DNA of 46,799 bases from CBIHON01 sp966211965 (GCA_966211965.1 CBIHON010000041.1:1-46799), one strand, 5' to 3'. Counted from the first letter of the stretch, positions 1-8,931 are shown. Numbers and translations are program-made. Notes: generated from the letters alone by a model not told the origin.

Positions 1-49
1 AGCGTCCGATTATAAAAATCGCAGACCCTACGTCATTTCGCCAACCGCT

Positions 50-1027
50 CTAGGCTTTTCCTGCCTGTTTGTTTCTAAAGTGTGCTGCCGCACGCTGCCA
101 GTCATCTGGAACAATAAAGCCCCGCCTGCTTTCGATAGCGTATCCATCATCCAGATCAAGGACAGCAACCAGAACCGGCGTGTTGTCCTGTGCAAAGTGC
201 CGGCTTAAAGCTTCCTCCAGGTCTTGCCGGCTAAGCGCCTGATCGGCACAGGCTTTCGCAGGTGCGAGCCAACGCAAGCGCGGCAAGACGATGTACCGCT
301 CGCCCTCCATCAGATCCAGTTCAGCAAGCGAACACCAGAAGCCGCGGCAGTGATTATCGGATACACCGGGCATTTGTACCGGCTGCGGATTTTTCAGGGG
401 ATAAAACAACCATCCTTTTATCAAGGCCTGCGCCGAGTCAAGGGGCTGCGGTAAATGGATTTGCGCAGCCGGATGTTGCGCCAGAGCCAGTTGGCGCAGC
501 AATATCTTGCGCATCTTTGCTTCCAGCGTATCAGCCAGGTTGGGCCCGATGAAGTAACCGGCATGCGGTAAGCCGCTCTTGGTGTACAGCAAATAGAACT
601 TGGTCGCAAATTCCCAATGCAGCAGCCTGCCCCCCTCACGCAACAAAAAATCGAATTCACCTACCGTCTCATTTTTGCCGGTGCGCACCTGCAGGCCGTG
701 CGCAACAAGCCAGCCCTTGTGCCGGAAATAAAACGCCATCAGCTTTTCTGCATAGTGCCCCAGGCGAGTAAACGCATGCAGATCCAGATAGGCATGCAAG
801 ATGGCTGGCGCGCGGTCCAGAGCAACAAGCCACTGTTGCGCATCCGTTGCCGCATGGCTTGAAAGCGAAGCTATTTTCCCGTGCCATTGCTCTGCATCGG
901 GGTCGAGCAAATCTGGCGCATCCAGCAACCACGCCAGATCGCGTACATGCGGATCGCTCAGATGGCCCCAGCGTCGGTGAAATTGCGCTTGAAAAACCTC
1001 GGCGGACTTATTGTGCACCGCCGGCAT
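50..1027 (-). CDS. DUF1853 family protein
   Basis: Conserved protein of unknown function, seen mainly in beta- and gammaproteobacteria. The 325-residue product has the usual family length and a family-like N-terminal block (HVRDLAWLLDAPDLL, about residues 27-41). Two neighbouring strands, GEFDFLL (123-129) and HWEFATKF (137-144), could be a PD-(D/E)XK-like nuclease core; that is a visual impression only. It is the last gene of a leftward run: its ATG lies 20 bases inside the end of the uracil-DNA glycosylase gene, so translation is probably coupled. The pairing with a DNA-repair glycosylase hints at nucleic-acid work, but that is inference. The stop codon TAG is part of a CTAG tetranucleotide. 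Family call is fairly sure, function is not. Confidence 0.85.
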   Translation of the reverse strand: MPAVHNKSAEVFQAQFHRRWGHLSDPHVRDLAWLLDAPDLLDPDAEQWHGKIASLSSHAATDAQQWLVALDRAPAILHAYLDLHAFTRLGHYAEKLMAFYFRHKGWLVAHGLQVRTGKNETVGEFDFLLREGGRLLHWEFATKFYLLYTKSGLPHAGYFIGPNLADTLEAKMRKILLRQLALAQHPAAQIHLPQPLDSAQALIKGWLFYPLKNPQPVQMPGVSDNHCRGFWCSLAELDLMEGERYIVLPRLRWLAPAKACADQALSRQDLEEALSRHFAQDNTPVLVAVLDLDDGYAIESRRGFIVPDDWQRAAAHFRNKQAGKA

Positions 1028-1856
1028 AAGTACTTATCGCCAGACATAAATCGGCCCAGACCTTTCTTTTGTCTGCCGGCGTGCGTAGCAGATAGGCGGG
1101 GTGATACGTCACGACCAGCGGCAAATCGGCATAGCGATGCACAGTCCCGCGCAGCTTCGACACCGGCGTCGCCGGATCGAGTTGCAGCAGCGACAAGGCG
1201 GCAGTCTTGCCGAGCGCGACCAAAACGGCCGGCTGAATCAAGGCAATTTGCCGCCGCAGGTAAGGCATGCACGCCGCGCTTTCCTCCGGGGTCGGCGGCC
1301 GATCCCGGCCATTGCCGTCGGTCGGCCTGCATTTGACGATGTTGGCGATATACGCATTGGCGCCACGCTTCATGTCCATCGCAGCCAGCATATTGTCGAG
1401 CAACTTGCCGGCAGGCCCGACGAACGGTTCACCCTGCAAATCCTCGTTGCGGCCGGGGCCCTCGCCGATGAACAGCCATTTTGCCCGCTCGTCGCCAACC
1501 CCGAAAACGGTTTTGGTACGGCCACGGCACAAGCCGCATTTGGTGCAATTGGCTACGGCCGCCTTGAGTTGGTCGAAATCCATGTCAGCGACCTCAACCA
1601 CAGGCGGTGCGGCACGATCCTGCCGTGGCGGCAGGGAAATCGGGGGTGCAGCAACCGGCTCATCGGGCCAGGCAAATGACATATCGGGAGGAGCTTCAGC
1701 GGGTACGACGGCCAAAGCAGGCTGCTCATCGACAGGCTGCTCATCGATAGGCTGCTCCGCTTCGCCGGCAAGCTGCGACGCAGTGCGCCGGTGCCATATC
1801 GGTCCGACTCCCATTTCATTGAGAAAAATCTCGCGGCGGCTGGAGGAATAAGTCAT
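1008..1856 (-). CDS. Uracil-DNA glycosylase, family 4 (Fe-S type)
   Basis: Cytoplasmic DNA-repair enzyme that removes uracil from DNA. After an acidic, proline-rich extension of about 95 residues, which includes the repeat EQPIDEQPVDEQP, the enzyme domain starts with the cysteine pair of NCTKCGLC. It continues with the uracil-pocket block GEGPGRNEDLQGEPFVGPAG, a further cluster around VKCRPTDGNGRDRPP and ESAACMPYL (supplying the other 4Fe-4S cysteines), and the C-terminal loop VTYHPAYLLR. The N-terminal MGVGPIW segment recalls the short peptide at the start of many betaproteobacterial members. The ATG overlaps the rimI stop by 4 bases (ATGA), so the start is well supported. It lies between rimI and the DUF1853 gene in one transcription unit. 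Confidence 0.93.
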   Translation of the reverse strand: MTYSSSRREIFLNEMGVGPIWHRRTASQLAGEAEQPIDEQPVDEQPALAVVPAEAPPDMSFAWPDEPVAAPPISLPPRQDRAAPPVVEVADMDFDQLKAAVANCTKCGLCRGRTKTVFGVGDERAKWLFIGEGPGRNEDLQGEPFVGPAGKLLDNMLAAMDMKRGANAYIANIVKCRPTDGNGRDRPPTPEESAACMPYLRRQIALIQPAVLVALGKTAALSLLQLDPATPVSKLRGTVHRYADLPLVVTYHPAYLLRTPADKRKVWADLCLAISTYAGGAQ

Positions 1857-2344
1857 AAAGGCAATCTCATCACAATCGCATCTTCCCGCGCATTGCCGTC
1901 AGCGGGATAGTACCCCTTGCGCCGGCCGATCTGCACGAAACCATAACGCTCATACACCGCCTTCGCGCGCAAGTTCGATGGCCGGACTTCCAGCAAAACC
2001 GATTGCATATTTTTCCTGCGAGCCAGCAACACTACCTGGTCCAGCAGAATGCGAGCCAAGCCCCGGCCCTGCAAATCACGGCGCACCGTGATGTTGAGCA
2101 GATGCGCTTCATCCACGGCAATCATCATCAAAAAATAACCGGCCAATGCTCCTGCCTCTTCGCGCACTACCCAAGTCTCATAACCGGTATACAGCGAATC
2201 GAGGAAGTTGCCGCGCGTCCAGGGATACGGATACACATCGTTCTCGATCGCCTGGACTTCGCCCAGATCGTCGATCCGCATGGGTTCGAAGGGGCGTAAT
2301 GCGGGCAAGGCCAATGCGCCGGCCAATTTTTGCATCGAACTCAA
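1853..2344 (-). CDS. rimI: Ribosomal protein bS18 alanine N-acetyltransferase RimI
   Basis: GNAT-fold acetyltransferase of 163 residues, the normal size plus a short N-terminal extension. The acetyl-CoA loop is RRDLQGRGLARILLDQ (about residues 89-104, R/Q-x-x-G-x-G/A pattern), followed by VLLEVRPSNLRAKAVYERYGF, the conserved C-terminal strand-helix of RimI enzymes. The start overlaps the tsaB stop by 4 bases and its own stop overlaps the next gene by 4 bases, so tsaB-rimI-glycosylase is translationally coupled. tsaB next to rimI is a very common proteobacterial arrangement, which supports the assignment over a generic GNAT. Confidence 0.93.
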   Translation of the reverse strand: MSSMQKLAGALALPALRPFEPMRIDDLGEVQAIENDVYPYPWTRGNFLDSLYTGYETWVVREEAGALAGYFLMMIAVDEAHLLNITVRRDLQGRGLARILLDQVVLLARRKNMQSVLLEVRPSNLRAKAVYERYGFVQIGRRKGYYPADGNAREDAIVMRLPL

Positions 2345-3027
2345 GCCTCCATCTTTGCTTGGCGCTCGTTGATCGTCAACGCGACCTTATTGCGCAGATA
2401 AACCGGCTGGGCGTCGCGTGCGGTGACAGCGTTGCCGCGTTCGAGTCCAGTGCGTGCCAGCGCCCCGACCTGCGCTGCATGGGGCATGCATTCAAGTACC
2501 CCGCGCATGAAGTCCTGCGTTCCAAATGCGGAGGCATAGGCTTGCAAGCCATTGCCGCAAGCCTGCACCGCACCTTGGGGCCGCACGCCGGATGGCGCCG
2601 ACAAGGTCGGCTCAATCACCGTCTGCCAACCGTCGGCAAAGCGGTATTGCGCCCAATAGACTTCACCCATGCGTGCATCGAGTACGCTTAATACGTCGGA
2701 AGCACCGCTGGCTTCCCGGCAGGCTTGGGCCATCGCCTGCAATGTAACGATCGGCAGCAGCGGCAAGTCGAGCCCGAAGGCTAATCCTTGCGCAATTCCG
2801 CATGCGGTCCGCACGCCGGTAAACGAACCAGGCCCCGCGCCGAAAGCAATTGCGGCACAGCTTGACAGGCCGATTCCCGCCTGCGCGAGCAAGCTTTGTA
2901 CCATCGGCAGGATGGTTTGCGAATGGGTATGCACACCGGACGCTTCACGCGTAAGAATCTGATTGCCATGCAATAGTGCAGCGGAAGCAAGTTCGGTCGA
3001 TGTTTCGATAGCGAGGATAGTAGGCAT
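2341..3027 (-). CDS. tsaB: tRNA threonylcarbamoyladenosine biosynthesis protein TsaB
   Basis: TsaB pairs with TsaD in making the t6A37 modification of ANN-decoding tRNAs. The 228-residue protein has the ASKHA-fold hallmarks: the N-terminal ILAIETSTELASAAL and the block FGAGPGSFTGVRTACGIAQG (about residues 61-81), the classic TsaB signature. It is first in the leftward tsaB-rimI-glycosylase-DUF1853 run. The ATG lies only 6 bases after a TAAAAT hexamer (3034-3039, read leftward) and has no Shine-Dalgarno, which suggests a leaderless transcript. The divergent gene at 3141 has the same arrangement. Confidence 0.94.
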   Translation of the reverse strand: MPTILAIETSTELASAALLHGNQILTREASGVHTHSQTILPMVQSLLAQAGIGLSSCAAIAFGAGPGSFTGVRTACGIAQGLAFGLDLPLLPIVTLQAMAQACREASGASDVLSVLDARMGEVYWAQYRFADGWQTVIEPTLSAPSGVRPQGAVQACGNGLQAYASAFGTQDFMRGVLECMPHAAQVGALARTGLERGNAVTARDAQPVYLRNKVALTINERQAKMEA

Positions 3028-3033
3028 TGGCGT

Positions 3034-3134
3034 ATTTTACCGCGCTCGCAACGGGCAACGCGACCGGAATGGCGCGATTTGCATCACGGCATGCCGGTTC
3101 GCTCCGCCATGAGCGAGCGAGGAGGCGGTAAAAT
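3034..3134. promoter_or_regulatory. Mirror-image divergent promoters, possibly leaderless
   Basis: The 10-base arms ATTTTACCGC (3034-3043) and GCGGTAAAAT (3125-3134) are exact reverse complements. On each side the TAAAAT ends 6 bases before an ATG: tsaB leftward at 3027 and the thioredoxin-like gene rightward at 3141. If TAAAAT is the -10 box, both mRNAs begin at or next to the start codon. No good -35 hexamer is visible, so the promoter reading is inference. The same repeat could be an operator. Confidence 0.45.
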
Positions 3135-3140
3135 GGCCAA

Positions 3141-3572
3141 ATGACATGCCTGACCCTAAACCATCACGACCGCGACCAGGTAGCGAACCTGCTGAACGAT
3201 CATTCGTGGATCGTAGCCTGTTTATGCGCAGCGTGGTGCGACGTCTGCAACGCGTATCGTCCCTCCTTTGAACAATGGGCGGCCCGGCATCCCGATAAAC
3301 ATTTCATCTGGATCGACATTGAAGAGCAAGCTGAGGTAGTGGGCGATATCGACGTGCAGAATTTTCCGACCTTGCTGATTCAGCACGCGGATATCGTCGC
3401 CTTCTTCGGTAACGTCCTGCCCGACGCGCGTCTTGCGGACCGGCTGCTGCTGGCTTTAGTCGAGAAAAGCGATGCCGAGTTGCTGGCGGAGGCGACTGGC
3501 AATGAGGAACATCGCGCCTGGCAGCAGGATTGCAATTTGCGTTTGCGTCTGAGCGAAGTTTGCCGCCAGTGA
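3141..3572 (+). CDS. Thioredoxin-like protein, CDVC active site
   Basis: A 143-residue thioredoxin-fold protein without a signal peptide, so probably cytoplasmic. The redox motif is WCDVC (residues 32-36), and the cis-proline loop is DVQNFPTLLIQ. The family's usual WCGPC is replaced by a CxxC pair with Asp-Val, which would alter the redox potential. The last ~45 residues form a charged helical tail beyond the minimal thioredoxin fold. Its ATG is 6 bases downstream of a TAAAAT hexamer shared, in mirror image, with tsaB. A disulfide reductase or sensor role is inferred from the fold; the substrate is unknown. Confidence 0.85.
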   Translation: MTCLTLNHHDRDQVANLLNDHSWIVACLCAAWCDVCNAYRPSFEQWAARHPDKHFIWIDIEEQAEVVGDIDVQNFPTLLIQHADIVAFFGNVLPDARLADRLLLALVEKSDAELLAEATGNEEHRAWQQDCNLRLRLSEVCRQ

Positions 3573-3653
3573 TTCGGCAACTGATTTTCCTGACTCCCCG
3601 GACGATGCGATTTGCGGTATGAATCCGGAATGCCGGGTGCTACACTCGTCCGA

Positions 3654-4628
3654 ATGTTCCTCGCCAAAATCCAATCCCAAGGTTTGCCATATCCCGACGG
3701 CTCGATACGAGAGCCGGACACAGTATTCGAATTCTCATTTTGCTTGGCGGAAGAGAACGGATACCGCTGGCTGATGGGCATCGAAGCGATACGGGAAGAT
3801 CGCGTGCTATACCTGCCGCAATCCGAGCTGCAAGGCGAATGGGTCGATGCGCAATCGGATCTGATGCAGCCGTCCGGCATCGAATTGAGCTGGTGGTTTC
3901 GCAATGCATGCTCGGCATTCGAATTTGTCGAGCGGCTCGGCGCCTGCCGCATCGGTCCATCCTTGCAGGAACGCTATATCGCAGGAGATGGCGACATCAT
4001 CGCGCCGCCGCCGGAAATCGCCGAAGAAATGCTGGCCGGGTCGCTCGCCGCATTGGAACAAAACCGGCATGCGCAGGCATTCGATATCGCCACCCGCCTG
4101 CTTGCGGGTGAAGGATTTCGCGCCCGTGCGCGGCAGGTGCGCGAACGTGTCCTGAGCCGGTTCGGCTGCTTCGATGATGCCCAGCGCGAACGCGACATAC
4201 TCGCACTGCTCGGCGAAAAGGCGTTGCCGGAACATCCGCTCGCGACGGGTTGCGTTTGCCCGCCGATCTCCCCTCTTCATCGCGCGGTGGCAGTCGAATT
4301 GCAAGGGCTGCCGCTCGACTATCCTGCAGTGGAAAATCACTTGGTGCGCTACCTGTACCGCATCGATATACCGAGGGATACCGTTGCGTTACCCTGGCAG
4401 GTGAAGACGATCGAGATCCCTTACGGCGTCAGCGGTGAAACGATTCCCGAATTACCCGAGCAAGAAACCTGGCTGCGGCGCACCGGGACCAGACGGGCCA
4501 ACGGCATCTGGGAAGTCGAAGGAGAGGCGGCACAGGATGCCTTCATCATGGCGCTGCAAAACGGTTTGGCGACCACGGACCGATGGGGTTTGCTGGCGCG
4601 TATAAAGCGGGCGCAAGCAACGGCTTGA
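3654..4628 (+). CDS. Conserved hypothetical protein
   Basis: I do not recognise this family. The frame is open from a TTG at 3612, with ATGs at 3630 and 3654. I use 3654 because FLAKIQSQGLPYPDG reads like a true N-terminus; no strong ribosome-binding site separates the options. The ~324-residue product has no signal peptide or membrane segment. An N-terminal beta-rich part (about 1-100) is followed by helical TPR-like stretches (AGSLAALEQNRHAQAFDIAT, about 130-190). The C-terminal region contains WGLLARIKRAQ. It lies 81 bases after the thioredoxin-like gene on the same strand and converges with the next gene, 13 bases from its stop. Codon use matches the neighbours, so it looks like a resident gene. 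Confidence 0.7.
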   Translation: MFLAKIQSQGLPYPDGSIREPDTVFEFSFCLAEENGYRWLMGIEAIREDRVLYLPQSELQGEWVDAQSDLMQPSGIELSWWFRNACSAFEFVERLGACRIGPSLQERYIAGDGDIIAPPPEIAEEMLAGSLAALEQNRHAQAFDIATRLLAGEGFRARARQVRERVLSRFGCFDDAQRERDILALLGEKALPEHPLATGCVCPPISPLHRAVAVELQGLPLDYPAVENHLVRYLYRIDIPRDTVALPWQVKTIEIPYGVSGETIPELPEQETWLRRTGTRRANGIWEVEGEAAQDAFIMALQNGLATTDRWGLLARIKRAQATA

Positions 4629-4641
4629 GACCCCCAAACTT

Positions 4642-6924
4642 TCAAGCCAATCGCAAAGGCAAACTGCGCAAGCGCTTGCCGGTCAAGGCAAACACTGCAT
4701 TCGCAACCGCAGGCGCAACCGGCGGCGTGGCCGGTTCGCCCATGCCTTCCGGCGGTTCCGCACTCTTGATGATGACAGTGTCGACCTGCGGCGCCTGGTT
4801 CATGCGCAGCACCGGATAGTTGTGGAAATTCTGCTGCTCGACTTTGCCATCCTTGATCGTCACTTCGCCGAACAAGGCTGCGCTCAGACCGAACACCACT
4901 GCCGATTCAACCTGCTGCGCGATGATGTTCGGATTCACCGCAATGCCGCAGTCGACCGCGCAGGTGACCTTATGCACCAGGATGTCTTGCCCTTCGACCG
5001 AAACTTCAGCCACTTGCGCAACGATGGAACCGAAGGACTGATGCAATGCGACCCCATGCGCTCGTCCCTGCATCGGTGCGCCGGCTTTTTCGATGGCGGC
5101 ATTCAGCACTGCAAGATGGCGCGGATGATTTTTCAGTAAACTGCGGCGGAATTCGATTGTGTCCCGGCCCGACGCATGCGCCAGTTCATCGATGAAGCTT
5201 TCCTTGAAAAAGGCATTGTGCGAATGCCCGACCGAACGCCAGTATCCCAACGGCACCGGGGTCGGCACAATCACATGTGCAATGCGCTGGTTCGGGAATT
5301 CGTACGGCATGTCGAATTCGCCTTCCGCCGTGGTCTTGTCCGGGCCGTTGCCGGGCAAGCCGAAGGTGCGCTGCAATACCTGGTGCGTGATGGAGCCGCT
5401 GGCCGACTTGTTGTCATAGGCGAGCACATTGCCGGCTGCATCCAGCGTTGCTGAAAAACGTGCCAGCGCGGCCGGACGATAGACATCATGGGTCAGATCC
5501 TCTTCCCGGCTCCAGATCACTTGTACCGGCAGGCCGCCGCTCTCCATTGCAATCGCCACTGCTTGCGTCACCATGTCGATTTCCAGGCGCCGTCCGAAAC
5601 CGCCGCCGATATAGGTCATGTGCAAGCTCACGTTCTCGCGTTTGCATTGCGCGATCCTGGCCGCTGCATCCACCGCGACGCTTGGCACCTGGGTCGATAT
5701 CCACAACTTGACCTTGCCGTCTTTACACTGGGCGGTGCAATTGATCGGCTCCATCGTTGCGTGCGCCAGAAAGGGAGCCGAGTATTCCGCCTTGACGGTT
5801 TTTGCCGCGCCATCGGCGTCGCTCACCTCGCCGCGCTTGTAATACGCAAAGCCCTCCTCGCTGTCCAGCTTGGCCGCCAATTCGCGAAAAACTTCGGCAC
5901 TGCTCAATTTCGCGTTCGGGCCTTCATCCCATGTCAGTGGCAGTGCCTCGGCGGCCTGCTTGGCTTGCCAATACGTTTTCGCAATTACCGCGACGCCCGC
6001 CACACCGCGTCCGGCGCGTGAAAAATCCACCACGCGGATCACGCCCGACATCGCCTTCACCGCACGCTCATCGAATTTCAGCAGCGTGCCGCCTATCACA
6101 GGCGCCATCTTTACTGCGGCGAACAGCAAACCTTCGGGCCGCACGTCCAGGCCGAACTCGGCGCTGCCGTCGACCTTTGCCGCCGAGTCCCGCCGCGCTT
6201 GCGGCGTACCGATCAAGTTGAAATCCTTCGGATCCTTGAGGCGTATGGCAGCCGGGCTGCTACCGGCCGCTTTCGCAGCCAGTTCGCCGTAGGCCGCACG
6301 CTTGCCGCTGGCATGCATGACCGCACCGTCGGCAGTCTTGCATTCGGAAGCAGCCACGCCCCACTCCTTCGCTGCCGCCGCAACCAGCATTGCTCGCGCC
6401 GCGGCGCCGGCTTCACGCATCGGCCTCCACGCATCCTTCACACTGGACGAACCGCCCGTGACCATGAGGCCCAATTCCCGCGCGACATTGGCAGTCAGCC
6501 ATTGCATGCCACGCTTGACCAGGCCGTTGTCGTCCGGATGAAACGGCAATCCATCCGATAACATTGCAACATTTCCAAAGATCTTGTCGATCGGCGCCTG
6601 TTCGATTCCCACCATCGACAAAGGTACGTCCAACTCTTCCGCCACCAGCATGGGCAGAGCGGTATGCACGCCCTGCCCCATCTCGCAGCGCGGCATCGCG
6701 ACGGTCACACGGCTGTCTTTGCCGATCTTGATCCAACCGTTGAGCGCAACTTCGCCGCCCTTGGTTGGAAAGGGCACGGATGAATTCAGGCGCTGTCGCG
6801 GCAGTATCGCGCCCCAGCCGACGATCAGCGCTCCCGCAAGACCCGCACCGCCGAGCAGAAAACGGCGGCGTGGTTTTTTCTTCGGTTCGGCAATCGGCAT
6901 GACGGGTTCCGGCTCATTATTCAT
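4642..6924 (-). CDS. Xanthine dehydrogenase-family molybdopterin-binding subunit (IorB-like), Tat-exported
   Basis: Large molybdenum-cofactor subunit of the aldehyde/isoquinoline oxidoreductase type, 760 residues. The N-terminus has a Tat-like signal, RRRFLLGGAGLAGALIVGWG (19-38), implying folded export to the periplasm. Typical cofactor-binding segments follow: MPRCEMGQGVHTALPMLVAEE (about 78-98), GGGFGRRLEIDM, and the C-terminal GMGEPATPPVAPAVANAVF with the glutamate expected at the molybdenum site. Partners normally include a small 2Fe-2S subunit and a c-type cytochrome; neither lies beside this gene, so the electron acceptor must be encoded elsewhere. No clear Shine-Dalgarno is seen before the ATG. 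The substrate cannot be told from sequence. Confidence 0.9.
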   Translation of the reverse strand: MNNEPEPVMPIAEPKKKPRRRFLLGGAGLAGALIVGWGAILPRQRLNSSVPFPTKGGEVALNGWIKIGKDSRVTVAMPRCEMGQGVHTALPMLVAEELDVPLSMVGIEQAPIDKIFGNVAMLSDGLPFHPDDNGLVKRGMQWLTANVARELGLMVTGGSSSVKDAWRPMREAGAAARAMLVAAAAKEWGVAASECKTADGAVMHASGKRAAYGELAAKAAGSSPAAIRLKDPKDFNLIGTPQARRDSAAKVDGSAEFGLDVRPEGLLFAAVKMAPVIGGTLLKFDERAVKAMSGVIRVVDFSRAGRGVAGVAVIAKTYWQAKQAAEALPLTWDEGPNAKLSSAEVFRELAAKLDSEEGFAYYKRGEVSDADGAAKTVKAEYSAPFLAHATMEPINCTAQCKDGKVKLWISTQVPSVAVDAAARIAQCKRENVSLHMTYIGGGFGRRLEIDMVTQAVAIAMESGGLPVQVIWSREEDLTHDVYRPAALARFSATLDAAGNVLAYDNKSASGSITHQVLQRTFGLPGNGPDKTTAEGEFDMPYEFPNQRIAHVIVPTPVPLGYWRSVGHSHNAFFKESFIDELAHASGRDTIEFRRSLLKNHPRHLAVLNAAIEKAGAPMQGRAHGVALHQSFGSIVAQVAEVSVEGQDILVHKVTCAVDCGIAVNPNIIAQQVESAVVFGLSAALFGEVTIKDGKVEQQNFHNYPVLRMNQAPQVDTVIIKSAEPPEGMGEPATPPVAPAVANAVFALTGKRLRSLPLRLA

Positions 6925-7081
6925 TATTTATCGTGGACGCAGGTCTGGCTTGGGGTAGCATTACTTGCCAGCGGCAATTTTTGCTGGGTAGCATCCTACT
7001 CGAAATGTGCTCGTAATGCCTCAACTCTGCAGGCAAGACAACTTCGCGCTATCATCAAGCGACTTTCACAAGGAGACCCCG

Positions 7082-7588
7082 ATGACCATTTCGATGTACG
7101 CCGCTTCCGTTCCAGTCTTCAAGCACATCCTGGGCAGTCTGTCCGCCATCCTCCAGAAGGCCGAGGCTCATGCCACCGAGAAAAAAATCGAAGCTGACGC
7201 CCTGCTGCAAGCCAGGCTTTTCCCCGACATGTTCACGATGCGGCGGCAGGTATTGATCGCCTGCGATTTCGCCAAAGGCACCTGCGCTCGCCTGGCGGGC
7301 GTGGAAGTGCCGAAGTATGAAGACAATGAGCAGACATTTGCCGAACTCCAGGCTCGCATCGCCAAAACGCTGGCCTTCATCGAAACCTTGACGGCCGCCC
7401 AGATCGACGGCAGCGAAGAGCGCGATATCACAACTCAGGCCGGTCCGACCACCAAGCATTTCAAGGGGCAGGCTTACCTGCTGCATTATTCCCTTCCGAA
7501 TTTTTATTTCCACGTCACGACCGCCTACGCAATCCTGCGCCATAACGGGATCGAGCTCAGCAAACGCGACTATATCGGCCCCTTTTGA
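7082..7588 (+). CDS. DUF1993 family protein
   Basis: A 168-residue helical protein of the DUF1993 family, distantly like DinB four-helix proteins. Family features are the opening MTISMYAASVPVFKHILGSL, the middle RLFPDMFTMRRQVLIACDFAKG and the C-terminal LPNFYFHVTTAYAILRHNG, which supplies a histidine in the position where DinB-like proteins bind metal. The frame is open further upstream, but AAGGAG (7069-7074) sits at good spacing before the ATG at 7082, so I use that start. The next gene begins 3 bases after the stop, so the two are probably co-translated. Biochemical role unknown. Confidence 0.88.
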   Translation: MTISMYAASVPVFKHILGSLSAILQKAEAHATEKKIEADALLQARLFPDMFTMRRQVLIACDFAKGTCARLAGVEVPKYEDNEQTFAELQARIAKTLAFIETLTAAQIDGSEERDITTQAGPTTKHFKGQAYLLHYSLPNFYFHVTTAYAILRHNGIELSKRDYIGPF

Positions 7589-7591
7589 GCC

Positions 7592-8920
7592 ATGAGCAAG
7601 GAATACTGCGGTCAATTCTTTCCATTCCCTGGAGAAGACGCATGGGAGGTGCTGGCAGAGCATCTTAATCGTGAATGCCACTGCATCGGTGTCGATGCCG
7701 CGTCGCTACAGCGGCAGCTCGACCAAGTGCTGGGCGACAGCCATGTGCCGGGCGGGATGATCGAACAGCGTCCGCATTTGTTCGCCAAGTTCGGCGTGTT
7801 TGCCACGCAGCGGCAAGTCGATCAAATGAGCCGGATCATCCAGGCCGTCGAACAGGTTGCCGCGATGCCGGCCTATCAGGCTGCGGTGCTCGCCTATGCC
7901 CCTGAGATCGCGCATCATCAAACACCGGCGCTTGGCGTCATGTTCGGCTACGATTTCCATCTCAGCCCCGACGGTCCGCGCCTGGTCGAGATCAATACCA
8001 ATGCCGGCGGCGCCATGCTCAACGCGGTTTTGGCGAAGGCGCAATTGGCCTGCTGTGATGAAGTGCGCGACATGATGGACGGTCCGGTGCCGATTGAACG
8101 GCTCGACGACACCTTGTTTTCAATGTTTGCATCGGAATGGGTCAGATCGGGAAAAACGGCGCCCCTCAAAACCATCGCGATCGTCGATACCGCGCCGCAA
8201 GAGCAATATCTCTATCCGGAGTTTTTGCTGTTCCAGGATCTGTTCGTCAGGCATGGCATCGATGCCTTGATTCTCGATCCGCTGCAGTTGCAGATGCATG
8301 ACGGAGCCCTATGGCATGGCACAAAAAAAATCGACCTGGTCTACAACCGGCTCACCGATTTCGAACTGGCGTTGCCCGAACATCAATCCCTGCATGATGC
8401 TTATTTGTGCAATGCCGCCGTGGTGACGCCGCACCCTCGCGCCCACGCCTTGTACGCTGACAAACGTAACCTGATATTGCTGACCGACCCCGCGCTGCTA
8501 CGCCGTTGGGATGTGGAGAATGACGCCATCGATACGCTGGTCCAGGGTATTCCGCGCACGGTGGCGGTCACGGCGGACAATGCCGATGCGCTGTGGGCGG
8601 ATCGCCGCCAGCTTTTCTTCAAACCCGCCAAGGGTTATGGCAGCCGCGCCGTATATCGCGGCGACAAGGTGACAAAACGAGTGTGGGGCGACATCCTCGA
8701 AGGCGGATACGTGGCGCAAACCCTGGTGGCGCCGAGCGAGCGGCGGCTGGCAGCGGACCATGACCCGATTGATCTCAAGCTCGACGTACGCAGCTACGCC
8801 TATGCGGGCCGGAGCGTACTTCTCGCGGCACGCATGTATCAAGGCCAAACCACCAATTTCCGCACCAGCGGCGGCGGATTCGCGCCGATTTATACGGTGC
8901 CGCAATTGGCGGATAAATGA
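7592..8920 (+). CDS. ATP-grasp-like protein of unknown substrate
   Basis: A 442-residue cytoplasmic protein. The strand LVEINTNAGGAMLN (about 132-145) and the late block FFKPAKGYGSRAVYRGDKV (about 345-363), GGYVAQTLV and DLKLDVRSYAYAG resemble the order of nucleotide- and metal-binding elements in ATP-grasp ligases, possibly in a permuted arrangement. The ending FRTSGGGFAPIYTVPQ recalls the glycine-rich loop of glutathionylspermidine-synthase-like enzymes. It would join a carboxylate to an amine or thiol using ATP, but I cannot name the substrate. It follows the DUF1993 gene by 3 bases with no ribosome-binding site of its own, so translational coupling is likely. A hairpin terminator follows at 8932. 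Confidence 0.6.
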   Translation: MSKEYCGQFFPFPGEDAWEVLAEHLNRECHCIGVDAASLQRQLDQVLGDSHVPGGMIEQRPHLFAKFGVFATQRQVDQMSRIIQAVEQVAAMPAYQAAVLAYAPEIAHHQTPALGVMFGYDFHLSPDGPRLVEINTNAGGAMLNAVLAKAQLACCDEVRDMMDGPVPIERLDDTLFSMFASEWVRSGKTAPLKTIAIVDTAPQEQYLYPEFLLFQDLFVRHGIDALILDPLQLQMHDGALWHGTKKIDLVYNRLTDFELALPEHQSLHDAYLCNAAVVTPHPRAHALYADKRNLILLTDPALLRRWDVENDAIDTLVQGIPRTVAVTADNADALWADRRQLFFKPAKGYGSRAVYRGDKVTKRVWGDILEGGYVAQTLVAPSERRLAADHDPIDLKLDVRSYAYAGRSVLLAARMYQGQTTNFRTSGGGFAPIYTVPQLADK

Positions 8921-8931
8921 TCAGCGAAAAT

